Source: Trichodelitschia bisporula
Taxonomy: Eukaryota > Ascomycota > Dothideomycetes > Phaeotrichales > Phaeotrichaceae
Direction: 5' to 3'
Length of the DNA: 64,000 nt
NCBI GenBank assembly: GCA_010356995.1
Contig: ML996703.1
Coordinates: 434,001 to 498,000, forward strand
How positions within the stretch are numbered: position 1 is the stretch's first letter; the number at the start of each line of letters is the position of its first letter. Positions 1 through 10,662 of the stretch are shown here, piece after piece. The notes beneath the pieces were generated by a model. It did no database searches, was not told the DNA's origin, and saw nothing but the letters and a program-made list of their open reading frames with translations. The position numbers were made by a program, and so were the translations under genes.

Positions 1-1
1 G

Positions 2-181
2 GGGCGGTCCGCGGGTTGGGGGCGGGTATATTACTCGTCGGTGGTACCGGTGGTTGGGACGGCGGTGTCGGTGGGGGGCACGTGGGGGGTTTACTGGCGG
101 GGTTTGGGTGTGGAGGGGGTGGCGATGAGGTGGCGGATGCGGGTTGATATTACCGCTTCAACGGTCGGGGAGGCGGGTTGA
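2..181 (+). CDS. Possible 3' end of a gene cut by the window edge
   Basis: A reading frame open from the first bases runs 59 codons to a TGA at 179-181. Its translation is rich in Gly, Val, Trp and Tyr, and could be the C-terminus of a protein whose rest lies outside the window. The DNA here is very G-rich and other frames are also partly open, so this may be chance. No family is recognised. Confidence 0.15.
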   Translation, partial: GRSAGWGRVYYSSVVPVVGTAVSVGGTWGVYWRGLGVEGVAMRWRMRVDITASTVGEAG

Positions 182-340
182 CAGCAGACAGGCAGCGCGG
201 GTTTAACGGGGTCGGTTAACGGCACGTCTGCAGCGAGGAAGAAGCTTTTGATACTCATACCGAACCGCAAGTGTACATCATCCCATCGTCATAAGGTTCA
301 CACTCTGGACCCGTACACCACCCCGCCTCTCAGCTGCCAT

Positions 341-1299
341 TTAGAAGAATTTACTCGCAAGGCCCATGAGCGGATTCCCCGCTGCGCCGGATGCAGCCCC
401 GCCCCCGCTCACCTGGCTCTTCAGATACATCTTGAAGGCCATCTGCGCAGCCTGCGCGACGGCCGACTCCTTGGACTGTGCGGGTTGCTGCTCTCGTTAG
501 CTTTGCGTCAACCGTCAAGGGAAAGACGTAGACTGACTGACGACCCCGCATTCTGCTTCTCCCACAGCTTACTCGCCTCGCCCATCGCCATGCCAATAAG
601 CTGGTTATGCCCACCGGTCCCCGGCTCCCCCGCTTTCCCAGAGCCAGACGAGGTAAACATCTTGAGCGCCTGCATGGCCGCCGCAGCACCAATATCCCCC
701 CCACCACTCCCACCCTGACCCCCGCCACCATAAACCTTCTGATGTTGCTTCACCATATCCTCCTCATCCAACCCCTCCTCCTGCAGCTTCCCCTTCTTCC
801 CCGCAAGCATGCCGAGCACATTCCCAAACATTCCACTGTCCGCTGCATCGCCCGCATGCCGGGCAGCCGAGTTCGCCGCGCCCGAGAAGTCACTGTCGGA
901 TTGACCTTCCTGAGGCCGGGGTGCGGGACGTCCGCCCTGCGGCCGCGAGGGCTCGTCTTCGTACCGCGCGCTGCTGTCGTAGTAGTTCCCGCCTACGCTG
1001 CCACCGCCACCGTATTCACGCTCTTCGGTAGGCCGCGTGTAGCCTGACCCACTACTGCTCTGGTGCGGTGCGGGACGGCCGCTGTTGCCGTAGCCTTCTG
1101 AGGGACGCTCGTCGCGGCTGTGGCCGCCTTGTTGGCCGTAACCGCCTTGCTGTCGGTCATCGCCCCCGTATCCACCTTGCTGCCGGTCCGAGTCGCGACC
1201 GTATCCGCCTTCTTGACGGCGTTCGTCCCGGTCATCACGACCATAGCCACCCTGTTGACGGTCGTCATCACGCCCATAACCGGATTGATTGTACGACAT
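341..1299 (-). CDS. Gly/Gln-rich 'beta-flanking'-type protein
   Basis: Two exons, 1299..538 and 487..341, encode 302 aa; the intron (537-488) has a GTCAGT donor, a GCTAAC branch site and an AG acceptor. Residues about 1-130 are low-complexity repeats of GYGRDD and QQGGYG type, which look disordered and prion-like. The rest is the conserved half: an Ala-rich helix around AAAAMQALKMF, then GMAMGEASKLW, then after the intron AQAAQMAFKMYLKS and the terminal GLASKFF. This architecture matches fungal proteins annotated as beta-flanking protein; their function is unknown to me. The start at 1299 was chosen because the repeats begin there; an upstream in-frame extension to 1371 has no ATG and is not repeat-like. 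No signal peptide or membrane segment is visible. Confidence 0.85.
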
Positions 1300-1983
1300 G
1301 CTGGATGTAGTCTTGATCCTGATTAGCACAGTCCTGGCGAGGACGAGAGCCAAATTCGACGGAAAGCCCACTTTTTTATCACCGCAGAGGAATTGAAGTC
1401 AGATCTGGTCGTGAAATCAGCAAAGAGGGGTTCTGAGGGGTTAAATGGGAGCCTTCCCCTCTACCCCTCAGCCCCGCACCAGCTTCAGCCCAACTCCCCA
1501 CGGCGCCTTCCCCAGACGGCGGCCAATGACATCACATTGCACCGCCATACCCCCGCTAGCGTGCGTCATACCCGCTGCTGCGCGCGATCGGCCAAGAGAT
1601 CCGGTTGTCTTGGGACGGGCGCTCCGAGACCGCTGTTAAGGCGTCAATGGTTTACGGCGAGGGGTGTGTAAGCGGTGCAGCGTTGGATGGGCATCATGAG
1701 CTGCTAATGTTATCTAGGGCGAAGGCGGAGCAGAGTAGAGAGCTGTGTCTCTGGATGTTGGCCAGGATGCGGGATTCCGAGCTTCTGAAAACGAAGAGAA
1801 GTTGAGCTACAGTAAATGAGCAGGTTTGCATTGCGGCGAAAGACCCGCTAACGAAGCTATATACAGCTGAACTATAACCAAAACCTCCACATATAGCCTT
1901 TTCACGTAGCACACATGATACATCAAGAGCCAGACCCAGCTGACCCTTTCGGGCTCAGCCCAAATCGGCAACAAACTCCTCAT
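1300..1983. other. Intergenic region, promoter of the beta-flanking gene
   Basis: No gene is supported here. A CCAAT motif occurs near 1523. Short open frames in this stretch show no family resemblance and no splice logic. It lies upstream of the minus-strand gene ending at 1299 and downstream of the laccase stop at 1984. Confidence 0.5.
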
Positions 1984-4299
1984 CTAAATCCCCGAATCAT
2001 CAATCTGCACAATACCCTCAGTCGCAGCATACGTCGACCAAGCATCGCAAGTATCGCCCAGCAGCGTCTGATCAATCAGCCCCTGAGCCTTGATATCATC
2101 CTCGCGCTCCAAAAACTGCAGCGCAAAGCCCTCCAGCGTGTGCCACCCGATATGGCAGTGCATGAGCCAGGCGCCAGGGTTGTCCGTCTGCCACGCCAGC
2201 ACCACGTACCCACTACCAGGCAGGATCGCAACATCGCGGCGCGGCGGATTCGCGCGGTTCAGCGTCACGGTCGTCGGGTCGTAGCGCCCTGTCCCGCTGG
2301 CCAGGATGGAGAAATCATGCCCGTGGAGATGTAGCGGGTGCGGGACCGGAATCGCCGTCTCGACAATCAGGTAGATCCATTCGTTGGCGTTGGGCAGCGT
2401 GATCATGTTCGATTCCTGCGAGAAGCTGCCTGTGGCGTTGTTCTGCACCTGCATGAGGGTCTGGTGAGGGTTAGCCAGGTCGGGATGAGGGATGAGGAGG
2501 GACATACCGGGTTCTCCCACTTGATCAGCATCGACGTCCCGTTCAGGAACCACCGGAAGTAGTTCTCGGAGTTGCGCGCGACGGTGACCACCTCCTTCGT
2601 GGTCCAGAACTGGTCGCCTGCGGGTTTGGCGAGGGCAGGCACGAGTTTGGAGTCCACTTCGTCAATGCAAGCGTCCGTATACTCGGCCCCAATCGTGGTC
2701 GGCGTCCCGGTCGACGTCCCATAGTGCACGATGCCCTTGATGTTGTCCACGCTGTCATTGTCCGAGCAGGCAATCTGCGGCACGGCACGCAGCCAGAAGT
2801 CGCTTGCGATGGCGTCCTTGTTCGCGGTGACAATGACGTCGTAGCGCTGGCCTGGGACGGGTTAGTTACCGGGACAAGAGGGGACACAAAGGGAGGTGCA
2901 TACCCATTGCAATGTTGAGAATGTCAGTCTGGTACGGCTCGATGGGGACAAAGTCAGCTGCGACCACAGTCATGGTATGGTTGTCGATCATGAACTTGAA
3001 GTGCGTGTCGATGGCCACATTAACCAGGCGCAGCAGATGCGACTTGCCAGGCTCAAAGTTGACCTCGAACCGCTTACCCGTCTGCGCCGCATCGCCATCC
3101 GCGCCAAAAACGTTGGTCCCGTTGATGAGGCCGTTGTCCATAGCCGTGGGCCCGTTGAGCTGCGCCGACATGTACAGCTCATCGACAGTCTGATGGCTCC
3201 AATCCTGCAAAAACAGATTCCCAAGATCGACATCGTAGTTCGCCGTCGTCGGCCCGCGGATGACAATCCCGCCAAACACGCCCTCCCACGCCTGAAGCGC
3301 AAAGTGGCTGTGGTACCAGCTGGACCCGTACTGCGTCGCGCGCCACTTGTACGTGTACGTCGTGCCGGGGGCCGAAGGGCACTGAGTGACGCTGACCACA
3401 CCGTCGGCCTGCAGTGTCCCCTTCTGGTGGAGTCCATGCCAGTGGATGCTGCTGCCGTTCTTGCTCGCGGCCAGGTTGTTCGTGACATGAATGATGACCT
3501 CGTCGCCCCAGTCCGCGAAGACGGTCGGCCCCGGGATGGATCCGTTTACCGTCATGACCGGCCGAGAGAAGCCATCGGGCGCCATGTTGAGTTCTACGAG
3601 CTCAAACCAGTACTCCCGCGTCACGTTGGTGTCGGGCACTGTGGCGTAGTAGTCGGTCGAGATGTCAAAGTCGCACCACTGCGAGCGGTCATCGGCAGTG
3701 TTGCCTGGGCAGGCAGACCCGGTCGGCTCGCTAGCATCGATGGTGCTAGTGGAGTTTGAAGGGAGGGTGGAGGAGGCGGCGCTGGAGGAGACGGGGCTGG
3801 ACGAGATGCCCGAGGCGGCGCTTGAGGAGACGGGGCTGGACGAGATGCCCGAGGCGGCGCTGGAGGGGGCGACGGAGACGGGGACGCTCAAGCTGGTAGA
3901 GCTGGAACCACGGGTGCTCGAAACAGGAGCGCTGGAAGCAGGAGTCGATGTCGCGCCAGAAACAGAAGGACGAATGGTCATCGTCGAGATGGGGACCTTG
4001 GTCGTCCGAATAGGGATCGTAATGGTGGTGCACACCCGACCGAAGCAGTACTTCTGGGTGGTAACGACAGTGGAAGTACTGTAAATGGTCGTGGTTGTCG
4101 GCTTAGGCGTGGAGACTGGTTTGGCCACGCTGGTGACCTTAACCGTTGAGGACGACTTGGACGGAGGCTTCCCCGGAACGTTGACCTTGAGATGGCCAAA
4201 TGCCCCGGGAATAAAAACGTCGTCGGCATTCGCCGGCGGATGCCACGGCGCGGCGGAAGTGACGGCGACCAGGCCGGCTGCGAAAAGAAGGCTCTTCAT
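1984..4299 (-). CDS. Secreted ascomycete laccase (multicopper oxidase) with Ser/Thr-rich N-terminal stalk
   Basis: Exons 4299..2904, 2851..2508 and 2460..1984 give 738 aa in consistent phase. Laccases oxidise phenols while reducing O2 to water at one type-1 and one trinuclear copper centre. All four copper motifs are present: HWHGLHQ (about residue 285), WYHSHF (about 329), HPLHLHGHDF (about 621) and HCHIGWHTLEGF (about 680). The residue ten after the motif-4 Cys is Phe, the axial position linked to high-potential laccases. The protein ends in DSGI, the C-terminal plug typical of ascomycete laccases. Residues 1-18 or so form a signal peptide. Unusually, about 180 residues rich in Ser, Thr and Val, including a 13-residue tandem repeat, separate it from the oxidase core, so the enzyme is longer than the usual 560-620 aa. 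It is likely secreted and O-glycosylated on the stalk. Confidence 0.93.
3775..3866 (-). repeat. 39-bp tandem repeat inside the laccase stalk
   Basis: Two near-identical 39-bp units (3775-3813 and 3814-3852, differing by one base in the opening motif) are followed by the start of a third. Each unit encodes 13 residues (SSAASGISSSPVS type), so the reading frame is preserved and copy number could vary between strains. Confidence 0.85.
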
Positions 4300-5921
4300 A
4301 TCGACCAAAAGCTGAAGCGATTGACGGGAGCGAAAACGACAGTTCCCCGAATGGTAACGATTGTGAGGAGCGAACGACGAGCAAAGAATGGAAGCTTCAG
4401 ACCGAATGCTGAAGAGATGAGATGAGCTGATGATGGATCCGTTGGAGGAAAGAGTCCGGCTACTTATGGCGTTTCCATATCACCACCTGCTGGCTGGACA
4501 TAGTCGTGCGAAGCTGGAGTTCTCTTCCAGACCTCGGGCCTTCGCATCTCGAAGTCATGTTCCGCGTACGCAAAACGCCCGCTCCCCGCAGATAATGCAT
4601 GTAGATGCAAGCCTCAGCGCCCACGGAGCGTTATCGCGTTCTCGAACATGATGATGCGACGCGGGCAACGATCAGGACGATGCGACGCGGGCAACGATCA
4701 GGACGATGAAACATTGAGCCATTGCAGTATACGGACGTAAAGGCACACAACTCGACGCAGCGTGAGAGTTACTCCATGGAAAAACGATAGCATTTCGGTC
4801 CGAATAGCCAAAGGGATATCAGGAGGTACACTGAATCGTTGAAGGCTATGCAAATACTCCGCATTAGGCTGTTCCAAAACGCAAAACGATAGTGGATAAA
4901 CCGAAAAGCTTGACGTTGACAGTTGCGCAGCCCCAGCCCCAGCCAGCCGCCCGAGAACCCGGAAACGGTCTTCTGGCTAAGAGCCGCACAACGTCCATCG
5001 TCAAGGTCCCGCATGTTTCGATTCGCCGGCTCGGAAGGAAAGCGCCGCGATAGTCATGCTAGGCCTGGCCCGTAAGGCTGGCGATCCTGGACCTCGAACC
5101 GCCGCATATACTATAATAGTCAAACCATTGCAGTCTAGTCATGGTCAGGATGAGATTTATAGATCTTACGATCAACAATGATGTCCCTGCAGTAGCGTTC
5201 GCAGTCGATCATAGCAACTGAATCGCAAGAAGGATACATCTCGAAGATGGTCTGGTAAACCCCCAAATCGGGGAAATTTGAGAGCGCTTTGAATCTGCGC
5301 ATTATGCGACGCCAAAGAACACGCCAACTACGGCCGGCTCATAGAGAGCTAGCATCGGTGGATTTGGGAAAAGAAGAGGTGGAGGGGAGGTCGAGAAGTC
5401 TACGTGGCTTGCCAGGAATCCCTTGCTCCACGTGAGGTTGATACCCTTTTTTGGCGGCCAAGCCACGAGCTGTTGACTTGAAGCCACCATCGGTTTCAAC
5501 CTTCCCCCACCATTCACAATCGCTCTCGCCCGCCACCCCCGCCTTGCCGCCATCGTCACGTCCATCATGCGCCGAGTTTCCTCTGTTTCCATCCCATGTG
5601 GGGTACGTAGACAGTTGCAGCAACGGCAAGCTGTGCTGGAAACACTCCGGTCTGTTTCCTATCATCGAGTCAGCTGTCGCTTGATGAGAGGAGACCGATG
5701 ATTACGTTGCCCTTTCTCGCCTATGGTCATGGTGAATCTAAACTACGTGCAAGCGCCAAACAAACAGCTTGGTTCCGTTGCTTCAATGTAGCTATATCTA
5801 TCTACCTGCGCCGCTCGCCTTGAATTGCTCATCAACATCACTGCAGTACTTGAAGCTCATATCCGCTCGTTTCGACTTTACTCAAACTTAAGTTTCCATT
5901 CTTGTACATTCTGTCGCTACG
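4300..5921. other. Intergenic region between laccase and a secreted-protein gene
   Basis: About 1.6 kb with no supported gene. It should hold the laccase promoter (minus strand) and the promoter of the gene starting at 5922. The only structure seen is the 26-bp tandem duplication listed separately. Open frames around 5302-5684 overlap on both strands and look fortuitous. Confidence 0.5.
4654..4705. repeat. 26-bp perfect tandem duplication
   Basis: The 26-bp unit beginning GATGCGACGCGGG occurs at 4654-4679 and again without change at 4680-4705. It lies about 350 bp upstream of the laccase start codon, so it could duplicate a regulatory site. Confidence 0.9.
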
Positions 5922-6638
5922 ATGCTCTCGAAGACGCTCGTTTCCTTTGGGCTCATGCTCGCTGGCGCAGCCATGACTGGCGCCCTGCCGCTCGACGAGC
6001 GCGCAAGCTCATCCACCTTCAAGCTCTACGCCTACGGGATGCAGAAGGAGCTCGGCGGCTTGCCCATGTACTACGCAGATGGTACCGTCCGTCGCTTTCT
6101 GGCTCTGGCAACGCTAATTGAATAAGGTCTTGCCTATGCCGGCGAAAAACTCAGCACCGCGTCTGTCATTTCCGACATCACTCGTAGGTCTTGCTTGAGC
6201 CTTCTCTTGCCGTCACTGACAATAGCAGTGGCTGCCAGTGCGAACGACGCGAAATCTTGGGTCATCCAGTCAGCTGCTTCCAATTCGACTGGTGCGGACA
6301 TCGTCGGCCAGGCCCTCTACATCTCGCCCAGCCAGAATGCGGCAGTGGGTTTTGTTTCCGGCACTCCGGACAGCGGCAAGACCACTACGGGATTTACCTC
6401 CTACGGCAGCCTAACCTTCTGGACCGATCCCTCGAGTGGTGACTGGAAGTCGTCGTTCTATGCCGTGCCTGTGTCAGGCCAGGACGGTATCTGGGCCATC
6501 AATTGGCTTGCCGACTCCAAGTCTGCGCCTGACAACGCCATCCCAATTGGGCTGAAGAGGACTGCTCCGGGCAGAAGTTCCGGTGCTGCTAGTCTTGCAA
6601 GTGCATCGGCTTGGAAGCGTGCGATGAGCTACATGTAG
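5922..6638 (+). CDS. Small secreted protein of unknown function
   Basis: Exons 5922-6081, 6127-6183 and 6229-6638 join in phase to 208 aa; both introns are 45 nt. The N-terminus (MLSKTLVSFGLMLAGAAM) is a clear signal peptide, probably cleaved near Ala-Leu-Pro. The mature chain is about 190 residues with no Cys, rich in Ser, Ala and Gly, with a conserved-looking segment GGLPMYYADGLAYAG just after the start. It ends in a basic Ser/Ala-rich tail. I recognise the general type (lineage-restricted secreted proteins of plant-associated ascomycetes) but no family with a known role. No membrane anchor is seen. Confidence 0.8.
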
Positions 6639-7438
6639 CGGTCTGGAAGTGCGGGGAACCGTGTAAAGTGGGGAAATGTGTATACGAGTGGCATGTGTTG
6701 TCCTCTTAACGTTAGTTCTCTTCTGGGGGTTTGGTTGCGGAGCATCACCAGCCCTCATGCACTGCTGGATCTTTCAGTGCATTTGCTACCATGAGCCAAT
6801 TGCAACCTTATGTTGCTAACATATTCTGAATTTTATCCATGTTGTTATTTCTGTAGCGATCCCAGTAACTGTAGCTACTCCGCAATTGCTCGTGGCAGCT
6901 CCAGGCCAGAGAGCTCTAGATGTCTCAGCCCCCGCTAAATTCTCACCCATATCCGAGCTATGATCCACCCTAACGACCCACCCCCACACACCAGCCACCA
7001 ACCACGTCACTAGGCGGACAGCAACCCCACATTCCCCTCACCGACCGGATGAAGTTTGACGAAGCAACATCTCAACTCTGTGCCAAAACCTGTCTTTGTG
7101 ACCGAAGCTGTGCCTCCCGGTCCTGTCATTGGCGAGCCGGGAATAAGGCTGATGCGAGGCACGCGTGAACCCGGAGGATCGTCGTCAGCCTAGCTCAACA
7201 ACGCTTAAACAGACGCCAGACCCCGCAAACCCGCGTGGAACATATGCCTCTCTCGGCTCCGCATATCCTGTCTTGGAGGCAATCGGATGCGCTCCGCGAC
7301 CTGCGCAATGGCGATGGTGGCATTTTCCCCGCATGTACCGCGGCTCCCCTGATGGGTTGTAGGTTCCATAAAGCCTGACATTCCCACCCTGGCGTTTGAT
7401 TCCGATCCAAAGGCAGATCTTCGAGCTCAATCGCCATC
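6639..7438. other. Intergenic region
   Basis: About 800 bp with no supported gene. It contains the 3' flank of the secreted-protein gene and presumably the promoter of the hydrolase starting at 7439. Overlapping short frames on both strands at 7165-7446 look like chance. Confidence 0.5.
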
Positions 7439-8692
7439 ATGTCCAAGCAGTCGGTTTCTCAATCCTCGTCCCACGCCCCTGTGGCCGATATCGAGGCCAA
7501 ACCTGCCCCCGCGCTCAATATCCCGGCGAGCAACACGACAGTCCGTGTGTCAATCATCAACACGACGACGGATATCGTCTGCCCGTCGAATGGCTTCATC
7601 AATCCCGTGTTGAAGGGTGGCGATTACCTTAGCCTGCCGACCTTCGCCTTCCACGTGGTGCACCCTTCAGGCAAGGAGCTGATGTTCGACCTGGGCGGGC
7701 GCAAGGACTACTGGAACTGGAGCCCGGCGACGTTCGAGAGCGTGCAGAAGCTGATTCCAGGTCTGAACGTGGAGAAGGGCATCGACGAGATCCTGAAGGA
7801 AGGCGGCGTCAGCCTCCAGTCCATCAACAGCATCGTCTGGTCCCACTGGCATTGGGATCACACCGGTGACCCGTCGCTCTTCCCCAAGCACGCCGAGCTC
7901 GTCGTTGGCCCTGGCTTCAAGAAGAACTTCATGCCGGGCTATCCTTCGCAGCCGCGCGCCGTCATGCTCGAGTCCGACTTCGAAGGTCGCAACGTGCGCG
8001 AGATCTCCTTCTCATCCAACTTCAAGCTCGGCCGCTACGAGGCCCACGATTTCTACGGCGATGGCAGCTTCTACCTGCTCAACGTCCCCGGGCACGCCAT
8101 CGGGCACATCTCAGCGCTGGCGCGTACCACGCCGGATACGTTCGTGTTTATGGGCGGTGACGTGTGCCACTTTGGCGGCTCGTTCCGCCCGTCGGAGTTT
8201 TCGCCCATGCCGGCCGAGATCCCCGCCGGCGTCCCGCTGGACCGGAAGCGCTTCCGTGCGCCTTGCCCCTGCGCACTGTTCACAGAGTGCCATCCCAACC
8301 AGGAGAAGGCGCGTACAGAGCCGTATTACAAGGTGTCGGCTGCGGAGGGAAGCTGGTACATTGACCCGGAAACCGCTCAGGTACGCGTACACAGTCATGA
8401 AATAGACACCCGCTAACAAAATCAGGAATCGATCAATAAGTTGGAGGACTTTGACGCTGATCCGAACGTTTTGGTGTGCATTGCACATGACGAGGGCCTG
8501 CTGGAAGTCGTGGACTGGTTCCCCAACGGCTCGCTGAACGACTGGAAGAAGAAGGGATGGAAGGAGCAGAGCCAGTGGGGATTCCTCAATGCGCTCCCGG
8601 TGAGCGGCAAGCCGCCTGGCCCGTGGATCACGCCTGGTCTCATGAAGGACGGGAAGCGGATGAAGGAGTGGGAGAAGTTTGTACCGTCATGA
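7439..8692 (+). CDS. Metallo-beta-lactamase-fold hydrolase, lactonase-like
   Basis: Exons 7439-8380 and 8426-8692 (45-nt intron, GTACGC donor, GCTAAC branch) give 402 aa. The metal-binding signature HWHWDH at residues 136-141 is the HxHxDH of the metallo-beta-lactamase superfamily. Further candidate ligands are the GHAIGHIS segment (about residue 219) and the Asp in GGDVCHFGG. Among superfamily members it most resembles fungal proteins annotated as N-acyl homoserine lactonase-like, which hydrolyse cyclic esters; the true substrate cannot be read from sequence. No signal peptide is visible, so it is probably cytosolic. The C-terminal exon adds about 88 residues ending KEWEKFVPS. Confidence 0.88.
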
Positions 8693-10662
8693 GCGTTTGA
8701 GCGATGCCAGTATGAGCTCCATAGGGATCGAGTTGGCTTGTGAATATATTTTTGGATCGATCCTAACATGTGCTTCTGGCTTAAGTCTAGGTGAGGTTCC
8801 TGCCTGTTCTGAGTGTGATCGTGGTGGAGAGTAAATTACAGCTCGGGCAAAGCCCCGGAGCAAACAACGCGTTGGAGTGCCAACTGAGACCTTCCGTTCG
8901 ATGCCTGATGATCGTTATGACGACGGCTATCAAAAGGATTGGCAAGATGAAGGGTTTTCAGAATCCGCAAGGCGAAGTGCCGTAAAAGTATGACCAGGAA
9001 ATGCTCTGCTGTGACCTAAACCATGCCGAAAGCAAAGGGTCTGCAACGTGCGCAAGGACGAGACCGCATAAGGATTGTGACTGAATCCAAAGCAGGTAAA
9101 CGCGTAGGTAGTCCCGTTTGTCACGGAGCTAACCGATGATGCACGCTACCCGTATTTCATGCGAAGGCCCTCAGGGATACCTTATCTCTAGTCGTCCTGA
9201 AGCAATCCGTTTAGCTGATCTTCCATGAAACGTGCGAAAATGCCTCCGGAGTACAAGTATATAATATGCTGGATCATCTTGGTGTCGATACCGGATGTCA
9301 TTCAACGTACATCATCGGGTCGGGCCTAAGGTTATTCTGAAGCCGGGTGCTAAAGCATTTAGCGCGATGCCAAGGCGGCCAGGATCAAGGGCGCTCGGGC
9401 CCCCGATCACCGCCAGCCTTTCAGCCTTGACCTCCACTTCACTTCTTCAGAGCATCTTCTCCACCCCATCCATTGAAGCGATCCACTGATTTATAAAGCG
9501 TATACTTATGGCAGTCTATAACCTCTTTCTCAATATATCCTGCCGCCAGCTGGAGGTCTACAGCGTCACCATCGGCAAATACAGCGCTCCCCATACGACC
9601 CATCTCTTCCCATCCAGCTCCTCCAGAATTCTGCCGTCACAGCCGTGGACATTGACATCAGTACCGCTGCCCCTTCTACTTCTTCCACCGTCAACAACAC
9701 TCTTATCATGTTCACAGCAACTACTCCTTAGTCCCTCATTGGGCAACTTGACTCAAGAGAAAGAGTTTCGCAAGGTAAGTCTAATTGACGCATTGAGACA
9801 TCTGGCATTTTGTTCTAACGGCTAAATCTAGGCGAATATTGCCACATGGGTAATACGCTGCCCGGTTTCGGTTGGCACCGTCGCCGCCGGCGCATTTTAT
9901 TTTTCTCGCGAACTTAGGTCCGTGAGGTGTCAGGGCGCAACGGTAGCAGCGATGTCGTAACCAAATATAGCGACGAGCTCACGGCGTGGACATCCTCTTG
10001 CAAAACGGTCGGTTTATAGCCAACAAGTCCGCCGGAATACTCTCCGTCACATATATATCGATATCGGTGCTTTGGCACACCTCCACGTTATACTGTGGAA
10101 TGGCCATTAAACTAGTGCGTTAAACATCATGGCTTCCATAGCTACCGCAAAGCGCGCTAATCGCCGTGCTCGTCACTCCGCCGTTCGTCAGGCTGTGGCG
10201 CGTTGCATCTTCCAGCATGCTCTCGCTGAAAGAAGGTACGTACATATAGATTTATGTTAGCATCGATGAATACATCGCGACTATTTTCTTAAGTCATACC
10301 TATCCGAAGATACTGCATGTGCTGTCACACGAATCCATTCACAAGGGCACTGTACCGTCACTCATTTCGTCTTCAACCTGTTTTACGGCAGGTTCTGGAA
10401 ACGGGCGCATCCTCTTGCTTGCAACTCAACTCTGAGTTTTTGTTGTGGCTCGTACATGTTGTCCCAATTTGTCTGGTGCGCTTTCATCCCGTATACTATC
10501 AAGTCTCGGACTCTCCTCTATGAGATTTTCCCGACTTAAGCTGACAGTGCGGTAGCAAACAACGACTCTCATATACACTTCCTGTAGCCGCACACTTACT
10601 GCTTCTCCATCCAACCCCATACTTCTACTATCCGACTCCGCTTGCTCCGCAGCACCACCATC
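8693..10662. other. Long intergenic region
   Basis: Nearly 2 kb without a well-supported gene. Intron-like GT...AG pairs occur (for example a GTAAGT at 9775 with a CTAAAT-TCTAG at about 9824-9832), suggesting transcribed sequence, but no reading frame across them looks like a conserved protein. One weak spliced candidate at 10129-10435 is listed separately. Confidence 0.4.
10129..10435 (+). CDS. Weak candidate: short spliced basic peptide
   Basis: An ATG at 10129 in good context opens a 35-codon Arg/Ala-rich frame that meets a GTACGT donor at 10236. Splicing to the TTAAG acceptor at 10291-10293 continues in phase to a TGA at 10433-10435, giving 82 aa. Nothing in the product matches a family I know. 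It could equally be part of the 5' leader of the gene starting at 10663. Confidence 0.15.

Noticed and set aside
2896-3759. 287-codon open frame on the plus strand across the laccase
   Set aside because: Antisense shadow of the GC-rich laccase exon; no family resemblance.
5041-5120. tRNA-like phrases (CTCGAACCG, GGCCTGGCCC)
   Set aside because: No acceptor or anticodon stem could be formed, even when allowing insertions.
5302-5684. Overlapping frames on both strands between laccase and the secreted-protein gene
   Set aside because: Neither strand shows a start context, introns or conserved composition.
7844-7864. Naming the MBL-fold enzyme a quorum-quenching lactonase
   Set aside because: The HxHxDH signature defines only the superfamily; the substrate is not readable.
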